Source: CAZTHL01 sp964613585 (GTDB lineage Bacteria; Pseudomonadota; Alphaproteobacteria; DSM-16000; Inquilinaceae). From it: a stretch of DNA of 53,633 bases. The translations under genes were made by a program, and so were the position numbers. The notes below the pieces were generated by a model, which was given only the letters and a program-made list of their open reading frames with translations, did not search any database and was not told the origin of the DNA. This document shows positions 1 through 8,056 of this stretch, in pieces. Every line of letters begins with the position of its first letter. The stretch's first letter is position 1. Where the stretch lies: assembly GCA_964613585.1 (NCBI GenBank), contig CAZTHL010000017.1:1-53633 (forward strand), read 5' to 3'.

Positions 1-357
1 CCATCGGCCTACGCGACTGGGCCTATCGGTCGTGATCAACGCTCGTTGGTATAAGGGGGTGGTGCCCCGGGGACCGATCGCCATCCGCACGCAGGAACGA
101 GCGCCGCCCGCGGTGATTGGAGCCCGTGCCGCGAGCGCTGCCACGGCACCCCGGCGGGTCCCATCGCTTGTAAGGCCACCTGCGTCCCTGGCGCCGGCAC
201 CACGCCGCCTACCGTCGATGAGCAGCATTCGAGCGATCATGGCGCGAGACGCGGCGGACGCCTCTTCGATCCTCTGTTCATGGAGCATGCACCGGGCAAG
301 GCGGGCGCCGGATCCGGGTGGTGAAGCGACGGCAATCCAGGCTCGATCGCGCAAGCC
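1..357. other. No gene recognised at left edge
   Basis: No convincing coding sequence is seen here. An open frame on the plus strand (32-409) runs into the 3' end of the PAP2 gene, is rich in Arg, Ala and Pro, and shows no domain, so it is treated as chance. The stretch is the downstream flank of the minus-strand PAP2 gene and may hold its terminator, but no clear hairpin with a T-run is visible. Confidence 0.4.
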
Positions 358-1041
358 TCACGGCGGCTCGCCGACCGCCGACCCGGCATCGCCAACCAGC
401 GGCTTGTAGAGCAGCACGGTGCAGATGCCGACGAAGATGCCGGCGTAGAGCACGTCGCTCAGGAAGTGCGAGCCGTTGGCCATGCGCAAGAAGCCGACGA
501 ACAGGCCGAAGCCCACGGCTGCCGCCAGCCACAGCCGACGCCGCCGCTCAGCCAGCAGGGCGAACGCGAGGAAGCCGAAGGCGAAGGAGGCGTCGCCGGC
601 GACGAAGGAGCAGTTGCGCTCGCACTGGTCGCTGATGACGAGCGCCGGGCTGAAGGTGCGGTCGCCGCCGAAGGCCTGGATGTCGTTGGGGCGCGCCCGG
701 TCCCAATAGGTCTTGAACACGCCGTTGGCCACCAGCACCGGCCCGACCAGGAAGGCCAGCACCACGAAGACCACGGCGCGCCAGCGGTAGACCGGCCCGA
801 GCCCGCGCCACCAGTTGACGGTGATCTGGGCGGTCCAGACGCCGGCGAGGCAGGTCAGCGCCAAGCGGTAGCGATAGTCGTCGACGAACGCCTGCAGTGC
901 CGTGCTCTCGATCAGAAAGCCGTGCTCCGGCGAGTGGAGCAGCCCGGCCGCCCAGAGATCGATCTCCGGGAACGCCAGGAACACCACCCCGGGCAGCGCG
1001 ATCGCCAGCAGCGACCAGACGGCGATCGCCCGGTAGCTCAT
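358..1041 (-). CDS. PAP2-family membrane phosphatase, LpxE-like
   Basis: A 227-residue integral membrane protein with about six hydrophobic segments and the phosphatidic acid phosphatase type 2 layout. Motif 1 is K110-x6-RP (KTYWDRARP). Motif 3 is R186-x5-H192-x3-D196 and carries the nucleophilic His. Motif 2, usually PSGH, reads VAGD (147-150), so the usual general-acid His is Asp. Members dephosphorylate lipid phosphates such as undecaprenyl-PP, PGP or lipid A; the substrate cannot be told here. The ATG overlaps the ppx stop as ATGA, so it is the last gene of ppk-ppx-PAP2, and a link to phosphate or polyphosphate metabolism is an inference from position. Confidence 0.85.
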   Translation of the reverse strand: MSYRAIAVWSLLAIALPGVVFLAFPEIDLWAAGLLHSPEHGFLIESTALQAFVDDYRYRLALTCLAGVWTAQITVNWWRGLGPVYRWRAVVFVVLAFLVGPVLVANGVFKTYWDRARPNDIQAFGGDRTFSPALVISDQCERNCSFVAGDASFAFGFLAFALLAERRRRLWLAAAVGFGLFVGFLRMANGSHFLSDVLYAGIFVGICTVLLYKPLVGDAGSAVGEPP

Positions 1042-2630
1042 GGCGATCCAGCCGGCGCCCGGACCGCCGAGGCCGACGCCGCAGCCTCCACCGGCGGCAG
1101 GGCGCCGTCCGGCGGCGCCGGCGCCCCGGCCGCGACGACGCGGGCCCGGCGGTCGAGCGCCTTCGCCACGTCGTCGAGACGGCGGCGCACCATGTCGCCG
1201 TCGAGGGAGGCCGCGGTCCCGCTCAGCCGCAGGCGGATCTCCTCCTCGTCCATCTCAAGCCGGCTCTCGTCGAGCGCCCGTGTGGAACCGCCGGTGAGCC
1301 GGTGCACGAAGCGCAGCGCCAGGCCGAGCCGGCTCGCCGCGGTCCGCTGCTCGTCGGACAGCAGCCAGCCGACCGCCGGATCGGTCAGCCGGTCGAGCGG
1401 CTCGCCGTATCGGACGAAGAGCGCCGCGCCCAGGAAGGCCCGCCCGGCATGATCGATGCCGCTGAGCGGCAGCCGCAGCGCCCGCGCCAGCGCGTGCCCC
1501 GCGCGGTAGTCGGGATGATCGAGCCAGCAGATGTCGCTCAGCAGGCACGCCGCCTCGCGCAGACGCCGATCCTCGCCGCTGTCGCTGGCGAACAGCGGCT
1601 CGAGCCAGGCGTGCAGCCGCTCGGCATGGCCGAAGCGGTCGACGCGCCGGGCGACGTCGAGGCAACCGGCCAGCAGCGGATCCTCGGCCTGCTGGTCCTC
1701 CGGCAGCAGATCGAACAGATGCCCCTCGCGCAGGCCGAAGGCGGAGAACACGACCTCGCGCGGCTGCAGCTCGGCGAGCAGCTCCTGCAGCACCAGCGCC
1801 GCGTAGGGCAGCGTGTCGAGCCGGCGCGACGCGACCTTGGCCAGGCCGCGCAGGGACGAGCGGCCCTGCCCGGCGATCAGGCCGGCCAGCTGCTCCAGCT
1901 CCTTGCCGGGCACCGTGAGCTGCTGGATCACGTGCAGCGGATGGTCGCGTCGGGCCAGGTGGATCTTGGCGATCGACCGCCACGCGCCGCCGACCGGGTA
2001 GACATGCCGGCCGCGATAGGCGCGCAGCCAGCCCTGCTGCTCCAGGATCGCGCGCACCGTCGGCCGCGCCTTGCCGGGCCCGCCCTTCCGGTCCATCAGC
2101 CGGAACGGCCCGAGCGGCAGGGTCACCTGCTCGCCGATCCGGCCGTGGTCGATGCCGACCAGCTCCAGCGAGCCGCCGCCGATATCGCCCATGACACCGT
2201 CGGCTCCGGGCAGGCCCGACAGCACCCCCAGCGCCGAGAGACGCGCCTCCTCGGCCCCGCTGATCACCGTCGGCTCCAGCCCGGCCTGGCGCCGGACCCG
2301 GTCGACGAACGCGGCGCCGTCCTCGGCCTCGCGCACCGCGGCCGTCGCCAGCACGTCGACGTGGCGGACCTCCATGGTCTCGAGCAGCGCGCGGAACCGG
2401 GCCAGGTTGGCGAGCGCCATGGCGACCCCGTCCGGATCGAGCCGGCCGGTGCCGACCAGCGATCGGCCCAGGCCGCACATCACCTTCTCGTTGAACACCG
2501 GCACCGGCGCCCGGCACAGGCGGTCATAGACCACCAGGCGGATGGAGTTGGAGCCGATGTCGATGACGGCGACCCGGCGGTCACCCGACCGGCGGATCGG
2601 CTCAAGGTCGCGGAAACGGGCGATGTGCAT
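1038..2630 (-). CDS. ppx: Exopolyphosphatase / guanosine pentaphosphatase
   Basis: A 530-residue Ppx/GppA-family enzyme that removes terminal phosphate from polyphosphate and, in some members, converts pppGpp to ppGpp. The ASKHA ATPase fold is visible as the phosphate-1 motif VIDIGSNSIRLVVYD near residue 20 and the phosphate-2 motif GDIGGGSLEL near residue 155. A C-terminal HD-like helical region follows. The start chosen is the ATG at 2630, just before the first conserved motif and 2 bases after the ppk stop. The open frame continues upstream inside ppk, but that part is not homologous. The ppk-ppx pairing puts polyphosphate synthesis and breakdown in one transcript. Confidence 0.93.
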   Translation of the reverse strand: MHIARFRDLEPIRRSGDRRVAVIDIGSNSIRLVVYDRLCRAPVPVFNEKVMCGLGRSLVGTGRLDPDGVAMALANLARFRALLETMEVRHVDVLATAAVREAEDGAAFVDRVRRQAGLEPTVISGAEEARLSALGVLSGLPGADGVMGDIGGGSLELVGIDHGRIGEQVTLPLGPFRLMDRKGGPGKARPTVRAILEQQGWLRAYRGRHVYPVGGAWRSIAKIHLARRDHPLHVIQQLTVPGKELEQLAGLIAGQGRSSLRGLAKVASRRLDTLPYAALVLQELLAELQPREVVFSAFGLREGHLFDLLPEDQQAEDPLLAGCLDVARRVDRFGHAERLHAWLEPLFASDSGEDRRLREAACLLSDICWLDHPDYRAGHALARALRLPLSGIDHAGRAFLGAALFVRYGEPLDRLTDPAVGWLLSDEQRTAASRLGLALRFVHRLTGGSTRALDESRLEMDEEEIRLRLSGTAASLDGDMVRRRLDDVAKALDRRARVVAAGAPAPPDGALPPVEAAASASAVRAPAGSP

Positions 2631-2632
2631 GC

Positions 2633-4777
2633 TCAGTCGAGCGGCTTCAGCTGGAGCAGGGGAACCTCGTGATCGTCCTTGATCGCGCTGCCGCGCCCGG
2701 ACAAGCTCGGGTTCGTCATGAAGTAGTGGTGCGCGCTGAAGCCATTGGGAGCCTCGGCCCGGCGATAGCTGCCGTCGGGCTGCATCAGCCAGCTGCCGGT
2801 CTCGTCCATCAGGTTGGCCACCATGATCTGCTCCATGACTTGGCGGCGCACCGTGGTGTTCTCGAGCGGCACCAGCGTCTCGATGCGGCTGTCCAGGTTG
2901 CGCGGCATCCAGTCGGCCGAGGAGATCATGATGAGCGCCGAGTCCGACGGCAGCTTGTCGCCGTTGGCGAAGCATACGATGCGCGAATGCTCGAGGAAAC
3001 GGCCGACCAGGCTGCGCACCCGGATGTTGTCGGACAGGCCGGGCACCCCGGCGCGCAGGCAGCAGATGCCGCGGACCACGAGGTCGATGCGGACCCCGGC
3101 GCGCGAGGCCTCGTAGAGCAGATCGATGATGGCCCCGTCGACGAGCGAGTTCATCTTGGCCCAGATTTGACCGGGCCGCCCGGCGGCGGCATGGGCGATC
3201 TCGCCGCGGATCCGCTTTGCCAGCGTGTCGCGGAGGTGCAGCGGCGCGATGCTGATCTTCTCCAGCCGCGCCGGCGTCGCGTAGCCGGTCATGTAATTGA
3301 AAACGGCCGCCGCGTCCGGGCACAGCGCCGGATCGACCGTGATGAAGCTGAGTTCGGTGCAGATGCGCGCCGTGATCGGGTGGTAGTTGCCGGTGCCGTA
3401 ATGCACGTAGGAGCGCAGGCCGCCCTGCTCCCGGCGGGCCACCAGCGACATCTTGGCGTGGGTCTTGAGGCTGATGAAGCCGTACACGACCTGAGCGCCG
3501 GACCGCTCCAGGTCGCGCGCCCAGCGGATGTTCGCCTCCTCGTCAAAGCGCGCCTTGAGCTCGACCATGGCGGTGACCGACTTGCCGGCCTCGGCCGCCT
3601 CGATCAGGGCCGCCACGATCGGCGAGTCCTTCGAGGTGCGGTACAGGGTCTGCTTGATGGCAACCACGTCCGGGTCGAGGGCCGCCTGGCGCAGGAACTG
3701 CACCACCACGTCGAAGCTTTCGTAAGGGTGGTGGACGATGATGTCCTTGGCCCGGATCGCCGCGAAGCAGTCCCCGTTGAAGTCGCGGATCCGCTCGGGG
3801 AAGCGCGGATTGAAGGGCGCGAACAACAGATCCGCACGGTCGTCGACGATGATCTCCTTGATGTCGACGAGGGCGATCAGGCCGTCGAGCGGGAACACGT
3901 CGTCCGGGCCGACGCCGAGCTGCTTGCGCACGAACTCGACCAGGGACGGGGCCATGGTCTTGTTGACCGCCAGCCGGATCACCGAGCCGCGCCGGCGCCG
4001 CTTGAGGGCGGTCTCGAAGGTCTTGACCAGATCCTCCGCCTCCTCGTCGATCTCCATGTCGCTGTCCCGGATGACCCGGAACACCCCCTGCTCGCGCGCG
4101 ACGAACCGGGGGAACAGGGTGCCGAGGAACATGCCGATCAGGTGCTCGAGCAGGACGAAGCGCACCGTGTCGCCGGGCAGCCGGACGAACCGCTCAAGTC
4201 GCCCCGGCAGCGGCACCAGGGCGTTCAGGTCGAGCCCCTCCTCGGGATTGACCAGCTCGAGGACCAGGCACAGGCCGAGATTCGGAATGAACGGAAAGGG
4301 ATGCGCCGGGTCGACCGCCAGCGGGGTCAGCACCGGGAACACCTCGTCGAGGAACTTGCGCTCGAGCCAGGCCTTGTCCTCCGCCGCGAGGTCCTCGACG
4401 CCGCAGATGTGGATCCCCTCGCCGCCCAGCTCCTCGCGCAGCGCGCGCCAGCAGGCCTGCTGGTCCGCCATCAGGCGGGTCACCCGCCGGCTGACGGCGG
4501 CGAGCTGCTGGGCCGGCGTCAGCCCGTCCTGGCTGCGCCCGGAGACGCCCAGGGTCACCTGCGCCTTCAGGCCGGCCACGCGCACCATGTAGAACTCGTC
4601 CAGGTTCGAGGACGAGATCGACAGGAAGCGTACCCGTTCCAGCAAAGGGTGCGCGGTGTTCGAGGCTTCCTCGAGAACCCTCTGGTTGAAGTCGAGCCAT
4701 GACAGCTCGCGGTTGATGAACCGGTCGGGCGACTCGGGCCCGATGGCGGCGATGTCGATGGGCTCGGCGAGGCTCAC
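2633..4777 (-). CDS. ppk: Polyphosphate kinase 1
   Basis: A 714-residue PPK1 that reversibly makes polyphosphate from ATP. Family hallmarks are the N-terminal RFINRELSWLDFNQRV, the catalytic-domain segments HHPYESFDVVVQFL and KQTLYRTSKDSPIV, and the two conserved His motifs LKTHAKMSLV and VHYGTGNYHP. The length matches the usual 690-740 residues. The open frame reaches an upstream ATG at 4930, but the extra 51 residues are Arg/Pro-rich and unlike PPK; the GTG at 4777 (SLAEPIDIAAIG...) is preferred and has a GGAG about 10 bases upstream. It is the first gene of ppk-ppx-PAP2 and is divergent from sixA across about 200 bases. Confidence 0.95.
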   Translation of the reverse strand: MSLAEPIDIAAIGPESPDRFINRELSWLDFNQRVLEEASNTAHPLLERVRFLSISSSNLDEFYMVRVAGLKAQVTLGVSGRSQDGLTPAQQLAAVSRRVTRLMADQQACWRALREELGGEGIHICGVEDLAAEDKAWLERKFLDEVFPVLTPLAVDPAHPFPFIPNLGLCLVLELVNPEEGLDLNALVPLPGRLERFVRLPGDTVRFVLLEHLIGMFLGTLFPRFVAREQGVFRVIRDSDMEIDEEAEDLVKTFETALKRRRRGSVIRLAVNKTMAPSLVEFVRKQLGVGPDDVFPLDGLIALVDIKEIIVDDRADLLFAPFNPRFPERIRDFNGDCFAAIRAKDIIVHHPYESFDVVVQFLRQAALDPDVVAIKQTLYRTSKDSPIVAALIEAAEAGKSVTAMVELKARFDEEANIRWARDLERSGAQVVYGFISLKTHAKMSLVARREQGGLRSYVHYGTGNYHPITARICTELSFITVDPALCPDAAAVFNYMTGYATPARLEKISIAPLHLRDTLAKRIRGEIAHAAAGRPGQIWAKMNSLVDGAIIDLLYEASRAGVRIDLVVRGICCLRAGVPGLSDNIRVRSLVGRFLEHSRIVCFANGDKLPSDSALIMISSADWMPRNLDSRIETLVPLENTTVRRQVMEQIMVANLMDETGSWLMQPDGSYRRAEAPNGFSAHHYFMTNPSLSGRGSAIKDDHEVPLLQLKPLD

Positions 4778-4980
4778 GCAGGCAGGCTCCGGCTCCCGGG
4801 GCAAGGGCCGCCGTGGCGGGCCCGTGGCGCGCCGGCGGCTCAAGCGGGCGCGGGCCCGCACGCCAGGATCATGGCGATCCGCCGACAGCCCCGCTATATA
4901 GACCGCTTTCGCCGCCCTTGGCCACGCCACCGACGCCGTCGAGCGCCCCGATCGATCATCCCGCCGCCCGTGCCCGGACG

Positions 4981-5496
4981 ATGAAGAAGCTGTTCCTGCT
5001 TCGCCATGCCAAGTCGAGCTGGGAGCAGCCCGAGCTCGCCGACCATGAGCGGCCCCTCTCGCCGCGGGGCGAGCGCTCGGCCTTGGTCATGGGGCGCTAC
5101 ATGGCCCAGCGCCGGCTGATCCCGGACATCATCCTGTGCTCGACCGCCCGCCGCACCGTGGAGACCCGGCTGCTGACCCTGAGCCAGTGGCCCTCGGAGC
5201 CGCCCACGGAATTCGACAGAAAGCTGTATCTCTCGGGCGCCCGGGCCATCATGATGCGGCTCGCCCAGCTCGACGACACGCTGCGCTCGGCCATGGTGAT
5301 CGGCCACAACCCGGATCTGCAGGACTTGACCCTTCGCCTGTCCGCCGGCAGCAACATGCCGCTGCGCAGCATCGCCGAGGCCAAGTTCCCGACGAGCGCG
5401 CTCGCCGTCCTGCACCTGCCGACCGACCGTTGGGCCGACGTCCTGCACCTGACCGGGATCCTGGTCGACCTGGAGACGCCGAAGAAGCTGGTGTAG
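4981..5496 (+). CDS. sixA: SixA-type histidine phosphatase
   Basis: A 171-residue protein of the phosphoglycerate mutase-like histidine phosphatase branch. The catalytic RHAKS lies at residues 8-12 (phospho-acceptor His 9), ERPLSPRGE follows, and the second catalytic His is in IGHNPDLQDL. In E. coli SixA dephosphorylates phosphohistidine in phosphotransfer proteins; the alphaproteobacterial homologue's target is unknown. The ATG at 4981 directly precedes the conserved KKLFLLRHAKSSW, so longer upstream starts are rejected. It diverges from ppk and converges with the sugar kinase, stops only 5 bases apart. Confidence 0.85.
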   Translation: MKKLFLLRHAKSSWEQPELADHERPLSPRGERSALVMGRYMAQRRLIPDIILCSTARRTVETRLLTLSQWPSEPPTEFDRKLYLSGARAIMMRLAQLDDTLRSAMVIGHNPDLQDLTLRLSAGSNMPLRSIAEAKFPTSALAVLHLPTDRWADVLHLTGILVDLETPKKLV

Positions 5497-5501
5497 CGCC
5501 C

Positions 5502-6449
5502 TCAGGCGAGCTCGGCGGCCCATGGCGGGTCGGCGCCGGGCCGGGCACAGGTCCGCGCGGCGGCCCGCGCCGCGAAGCCCGCGGCCTCCGTCCAGAAGGC
5601 CTCGTCGGCGCGGTCGAGCCGGGCCCGGTCGAGCGCCTCCGCGCGATGGAGCCAGGCGAGCAGGGCGCCCTGGAAGCTGTCCCCGGCGCCGACCGTGTCC
5701 GCGACGGCGGTCGGCACCGCGGGCACCGCCACGCGCTGCCGCGCGGTCGCGACGGTCGCGCCCGCCGGCCCGGCGGTGACGATGACCGCGGCCGGCCCCG
5801 AGCACCGCCAGCGCGCCGCCACCGCGTCGGGCGACTCACCGGGGCACAGCCAGGCGAGGTCGGCGGCGCTCACCTTGACCAGGTCGACCGAGGGCAGCCA
5901 GCGCTCGAGCCGGGCCCGGCAGGCGGCCCGATCCGGGACGAGGGCGGGCCGCAGGTTCGGGTCGAGGGTGATCAGGCGGCGGCCGGCCTCGCGCCGCATC
6001 AGCCCCTCCAAGGTGGCGCCAGCCGGCTCGACCATCACGGAGAAGGAGCCGAAATGCAGGCAGCGGATCGACGCCGGGAGATCGGCTGGCAGGTCCCCGG
6101 GCCCGAGCGCGCGGTCGGCCGCCCCTGTTCCGAAGAAGGCGTAGCGCGGCTCGCCGTCGGCGGCGACGGCCACGAAGGCCAGCGTCGACGGCTCCGGCCC
6201 GCGCCGGAGACACCCGGTGTCGACGCCGTTCGTTTCGAGCGCGCCGGCCAGCAGATCGCCGAACAGGTCGGTGGACACCCGGCCGAGGAACCCGGTGGGC
6301 GCCCCGAGCCGCGCCGCCGCGACGGCCACGTTGAACGGCGAGCCGCCGGGACGCGGACGAAACGCCGGGGCGCCGTCGCCGGCCGGCACCGGCAGGAAGT
6401 CGATCAGCGCCTCGCCGCAGGAGAGGATGGCCGGGCCGCTTGCGCTCAC
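5502..6449 (-). CDS. PfkB-family sugar kinase, fructokinase-like
   Basis: A 315-residue ribokinase/PfkB carbohydrate kinase that phosphorylates a sugar with ATP. It shows the N-terminal GGSPFNVAVAAARLG, the FLGRVSTDLFGD region and the C-terminal anion-hole/catalytic motif DTVGAGDSFQGALLAWL with the catalytic Asp. CGEALIDF at the N-terminus and the overall pattern fit bacterial fructokinases best, but the substrate is an inference. The start is a GTG at 6449 overlapping the stop of the upstream SDR as GTGA, so the two genes are translationally coupled. Confidence 0.87.
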   Translation of the reverse strand: MSASGPAILSCGEALIDFLPVPAGDGAPAFRPRPGGSPFNVAVAAARLGAPTGFLGRVSTDLFGDLLAGALETNGVDTGCLRRGPEPSTLAFVAVAADGEPRYAFFGTGAADRALGPGDLPADLPASIRCLHFGSFSVMVEPAGATLEGLMRREAGRRLITLDPNLRPALVPDRAACRARLERWLPSVDLVKVSAADLAWLCPGESPDAVAARWRCSGPAAVIVTAGPAGATVATARQRVAVPAVPTAVADTVGAGDSFQGALLAWLHRAEALDRARLDRADEAFWTEAAGFAARAAARTCARPGADPPWAAELA

Positions 6450-7225
6450 AGCGTTCCCGGATAGGCGCCGCCGTCGATCAGCCAGTTCTGGCCGGTGATG
6501 TAGCCGGCGTGCACGCTGCACAGAAAGGCGCAGGCGGCGCCGAGCTCCGCAGGGTCGCCGAAGCGGCGCGCCGGATTGGCGTGGCGCCGTGCCGCGCGCT
6601 CGTCGTCGAGCGAGCGACCGGAAAGGGCCGCCGCGCCGCGCAGGGTGGCCTCTAGGCGGTCGGTGTCGAACGGACCGGGCAGAAGATTGTTGATGGTGAC
6701 GCCGCCGGCGATGGTCTGCCGCGCCAGCCCGGCGATGAACCCGGTCAGCCCGGCGCGGGCGCCGTTGGACAACCCCAGCGGCGCGATCGGCGCCTTCACC
6801 GCGGCCGAGGTGATGTTGACGATCCGGCCGAAGCCGCGTGCCGCCATGCCGTCGACCACCGCGCGAATCATCAGGATGGGCGCCAGCATATTGGCGTCGA
6901 GGGCGGCGATCCAGCGCTCCCGGTCCCAGTCGCGGAAGTCGCCCGGGGGCGGCCCGCCGGCATTGTTGACCAGGATGTCCGGCTCCGGGCACGCCGCCAG
7001 CGCCGCGGCCCGGCCGGCGTCGGTGGCGATGTCGCCCGGCGCGATCGCCACCGCGCGGCCGGTCTCCGTCCCGATCTCGGCCGCGGCGCGCTCGAGCCGC
7101 TCGGCATCGCGCCCGGTGATGGTGACGTCGACCCCTTCCCGCGCGAGCGCCAGCGCGCAGGCGCGGCCGAGCCCGCGGCTGGCGGCGCACACCAGCGCAC
7201 GCCGTCCGTCGAGACCGAGATCCAT
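6446..7225 (-). CDS. SDR-family oxidoreductase with atypical active site
   Basis: A 259-residue classical-length short-chain dehydrogenase with a Rossmann fold: the nucleotide motif AASRGLG near residue 14, DIL-NNAG near residue 85 and the C-terminal GQNWLIDGGAYPG. The active site is unusual. The conserved Ser is present in NITSAAVK, but 13 residues later, where YxxxK should stand, the sequence is SNGAR, so the Tyr and Lys become Ser and Arg. I recall similar SNGAR sequences annotated as 3-oxoacyl-ACP reductase-like SDRs; I cannot confirm activity. It is first in a two-gene operon with the PfkB kinase, which hints at a sugar or polyol role (inference). Confidence 0.88.
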   Translation of the reverse strand: MDLGLDGRRALVCAASRGLGRACALALAREGVDVTITGRDAERLERAAAEIGTETGRAVAIAPGDIATDAGRAAALAACPEPDILVNNAGGPPPGDFRDWDRERWIAALDANMLAPILMIRAVVDGMAARGFGRIVNITSAAVKAPIAPLGLSNGARAGLTGFIAGLARQTIAGGVTINNLLPGPFDTDRLEATLRGAAALSGRSLDDERAARRHANPARRFGDPAELGAACAFLCSVHAGYITGQNWLIDGGAYPGTL

Positions 7226-7260
7226 CTCCGTCCCCTCCCTGCCCGCCTGGGCTCCGACTG

Positions 7261-7322
7261 GAGCGTTTCCGGTTCAGGTGGCATCGCCGGTGCCGATTCC
7301 GCGTCACGCGGAAACGCTCTAG
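7261..7322. repeat. Dispersed palindromic repeat, short form (copy A)
   Basis: An imperfect palindrome with arms GAGCGTTTCCG (7261-7271) and CGGAAACGCTC (7309-7319), and a centre carrying the family words GTGGCATCGCC and GGTGCCGATTCCGCG. The right end is CTAG, and its complement supplies the TAG stop of hdaA (7319-7321). Related copies are at 13362, 16119, 27785 and 53355. It lies between the SDR start and the hdaA 3' end and may fold as a terminator-like hairpin. Confidence 0.8.
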
Positions 7323-8056
7323 GGGGCGCGGTCCGCCCCCGGCGCCTCGCCGCTCCGCAGCACCGCGCGGGCCAGCGGAACCGTCACCGTGCGCCGGCGC
7401 CCGACCAGGCTAGCCCGGTCGAGCCGCGACACCAAGCGCCGGGCGGCATCGCCGCTGCGCTCCATGCGCGGCACCAGGAACGCCAGCACCTCCGGGCCGG
7501 CCTCGAGCCGCCGGTCGGCCAGCAGCTTGACCAGCAGCTGGGCAAGCAGCGCGTCGTCCGGCTCGCCGAGAGCGACGAGCGGCGCCGCCCGCAGGCGCGA
7601 GGCCAGGTCGGGCAGGCGCACCGGCCAGCGTGCCGGCGGTGACCGGGCGGCCAGCAGCAGCCAGCCGGCGTCCTGGCCGATCGTGTTGATGAGATGGAAG
7701 AGGGCACGCTCGGCCGCCTCATGGCCGGCCACCCGGTCGGCCTCATCCAGCGCGAGCACCGGGGCCGCGCCGGGCCTCGGCGCCCCGGCGCCGGGCTCCA
7801 GCCCGGCGACCGACAGCGCGGCGGCGCCGCTGCGCGCCCGCCAGATCGACAGCAGATGGCTCTTGCCCGAGCCGGGCGGGCCATGCAGCACGAGCAGCCG
7901 GCCCGGCCAGCCGGCGGGCCAGCCGGTGACCCGGGCATGCGCCTCCCGGTTGGCGTCGGCGACCACGAAATCGGCGGCGCCCAGCGCCGGCGCCCATTCC
8001 AGAGCCAGCGGCAGCTGCCGGGCTCCCATGGGGTCGGGGCGGCTCGGGCCGCTCAT
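7319..8056 (-). CDS. hdaA: HdaA: DnaA regulatory inactivator, AAA+ protein
   Basis: A 245-residue protein related to DnaA domain III. It has the sliding-clamp binding motif RQLPLAL near residue 14, Walker A HGPPGSGKSHLL near residue 58 and Walker B VLALDEAD near residue 102, and no DnaA domain IV. Hda-type proteins bind the DNA polymerase clamp and stimulate ATP hydrolysis by DnaA, which limits re-initiation of replication. The ATG overlaps the permease stop as ATGA, so it is the last gene of a minus-strand operon with the PerM-like permease and the CDP-alcohol phosphatidyltransferase, a grouping common in alphaproteobacteria. The stop codon falls in a dispersed repeat. Confidence 0.88.
   Translation of the reverse strand: MSGPSRPDPMGARQLPLALEWAPALGAADFVVADANREAHARVTGWPAGWPGRLLVLHGPPGSGKSHLLSIWRARSGAAALSVAGLEPGAGAPRPGAAPVLALDEADRVAGHEAAERALFHLINTIGQDAGWLLLAARSPPARWPVRLPDLASRLRAAPLVALGEPDDALLAQLLVKLLADRRLEAGPEVLAFLVPRMERSGDAARRLVSRLDRASLVGRRRTVTVPLARAVLRSGEAPGADRAP

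Noticed and set aside
32..409. Plus-strand frame at the left edge
   Set aside because: Overlaps the end of the PAP2 gene, Arg/Ala/Pro-rich, no motif and no ribosome site.
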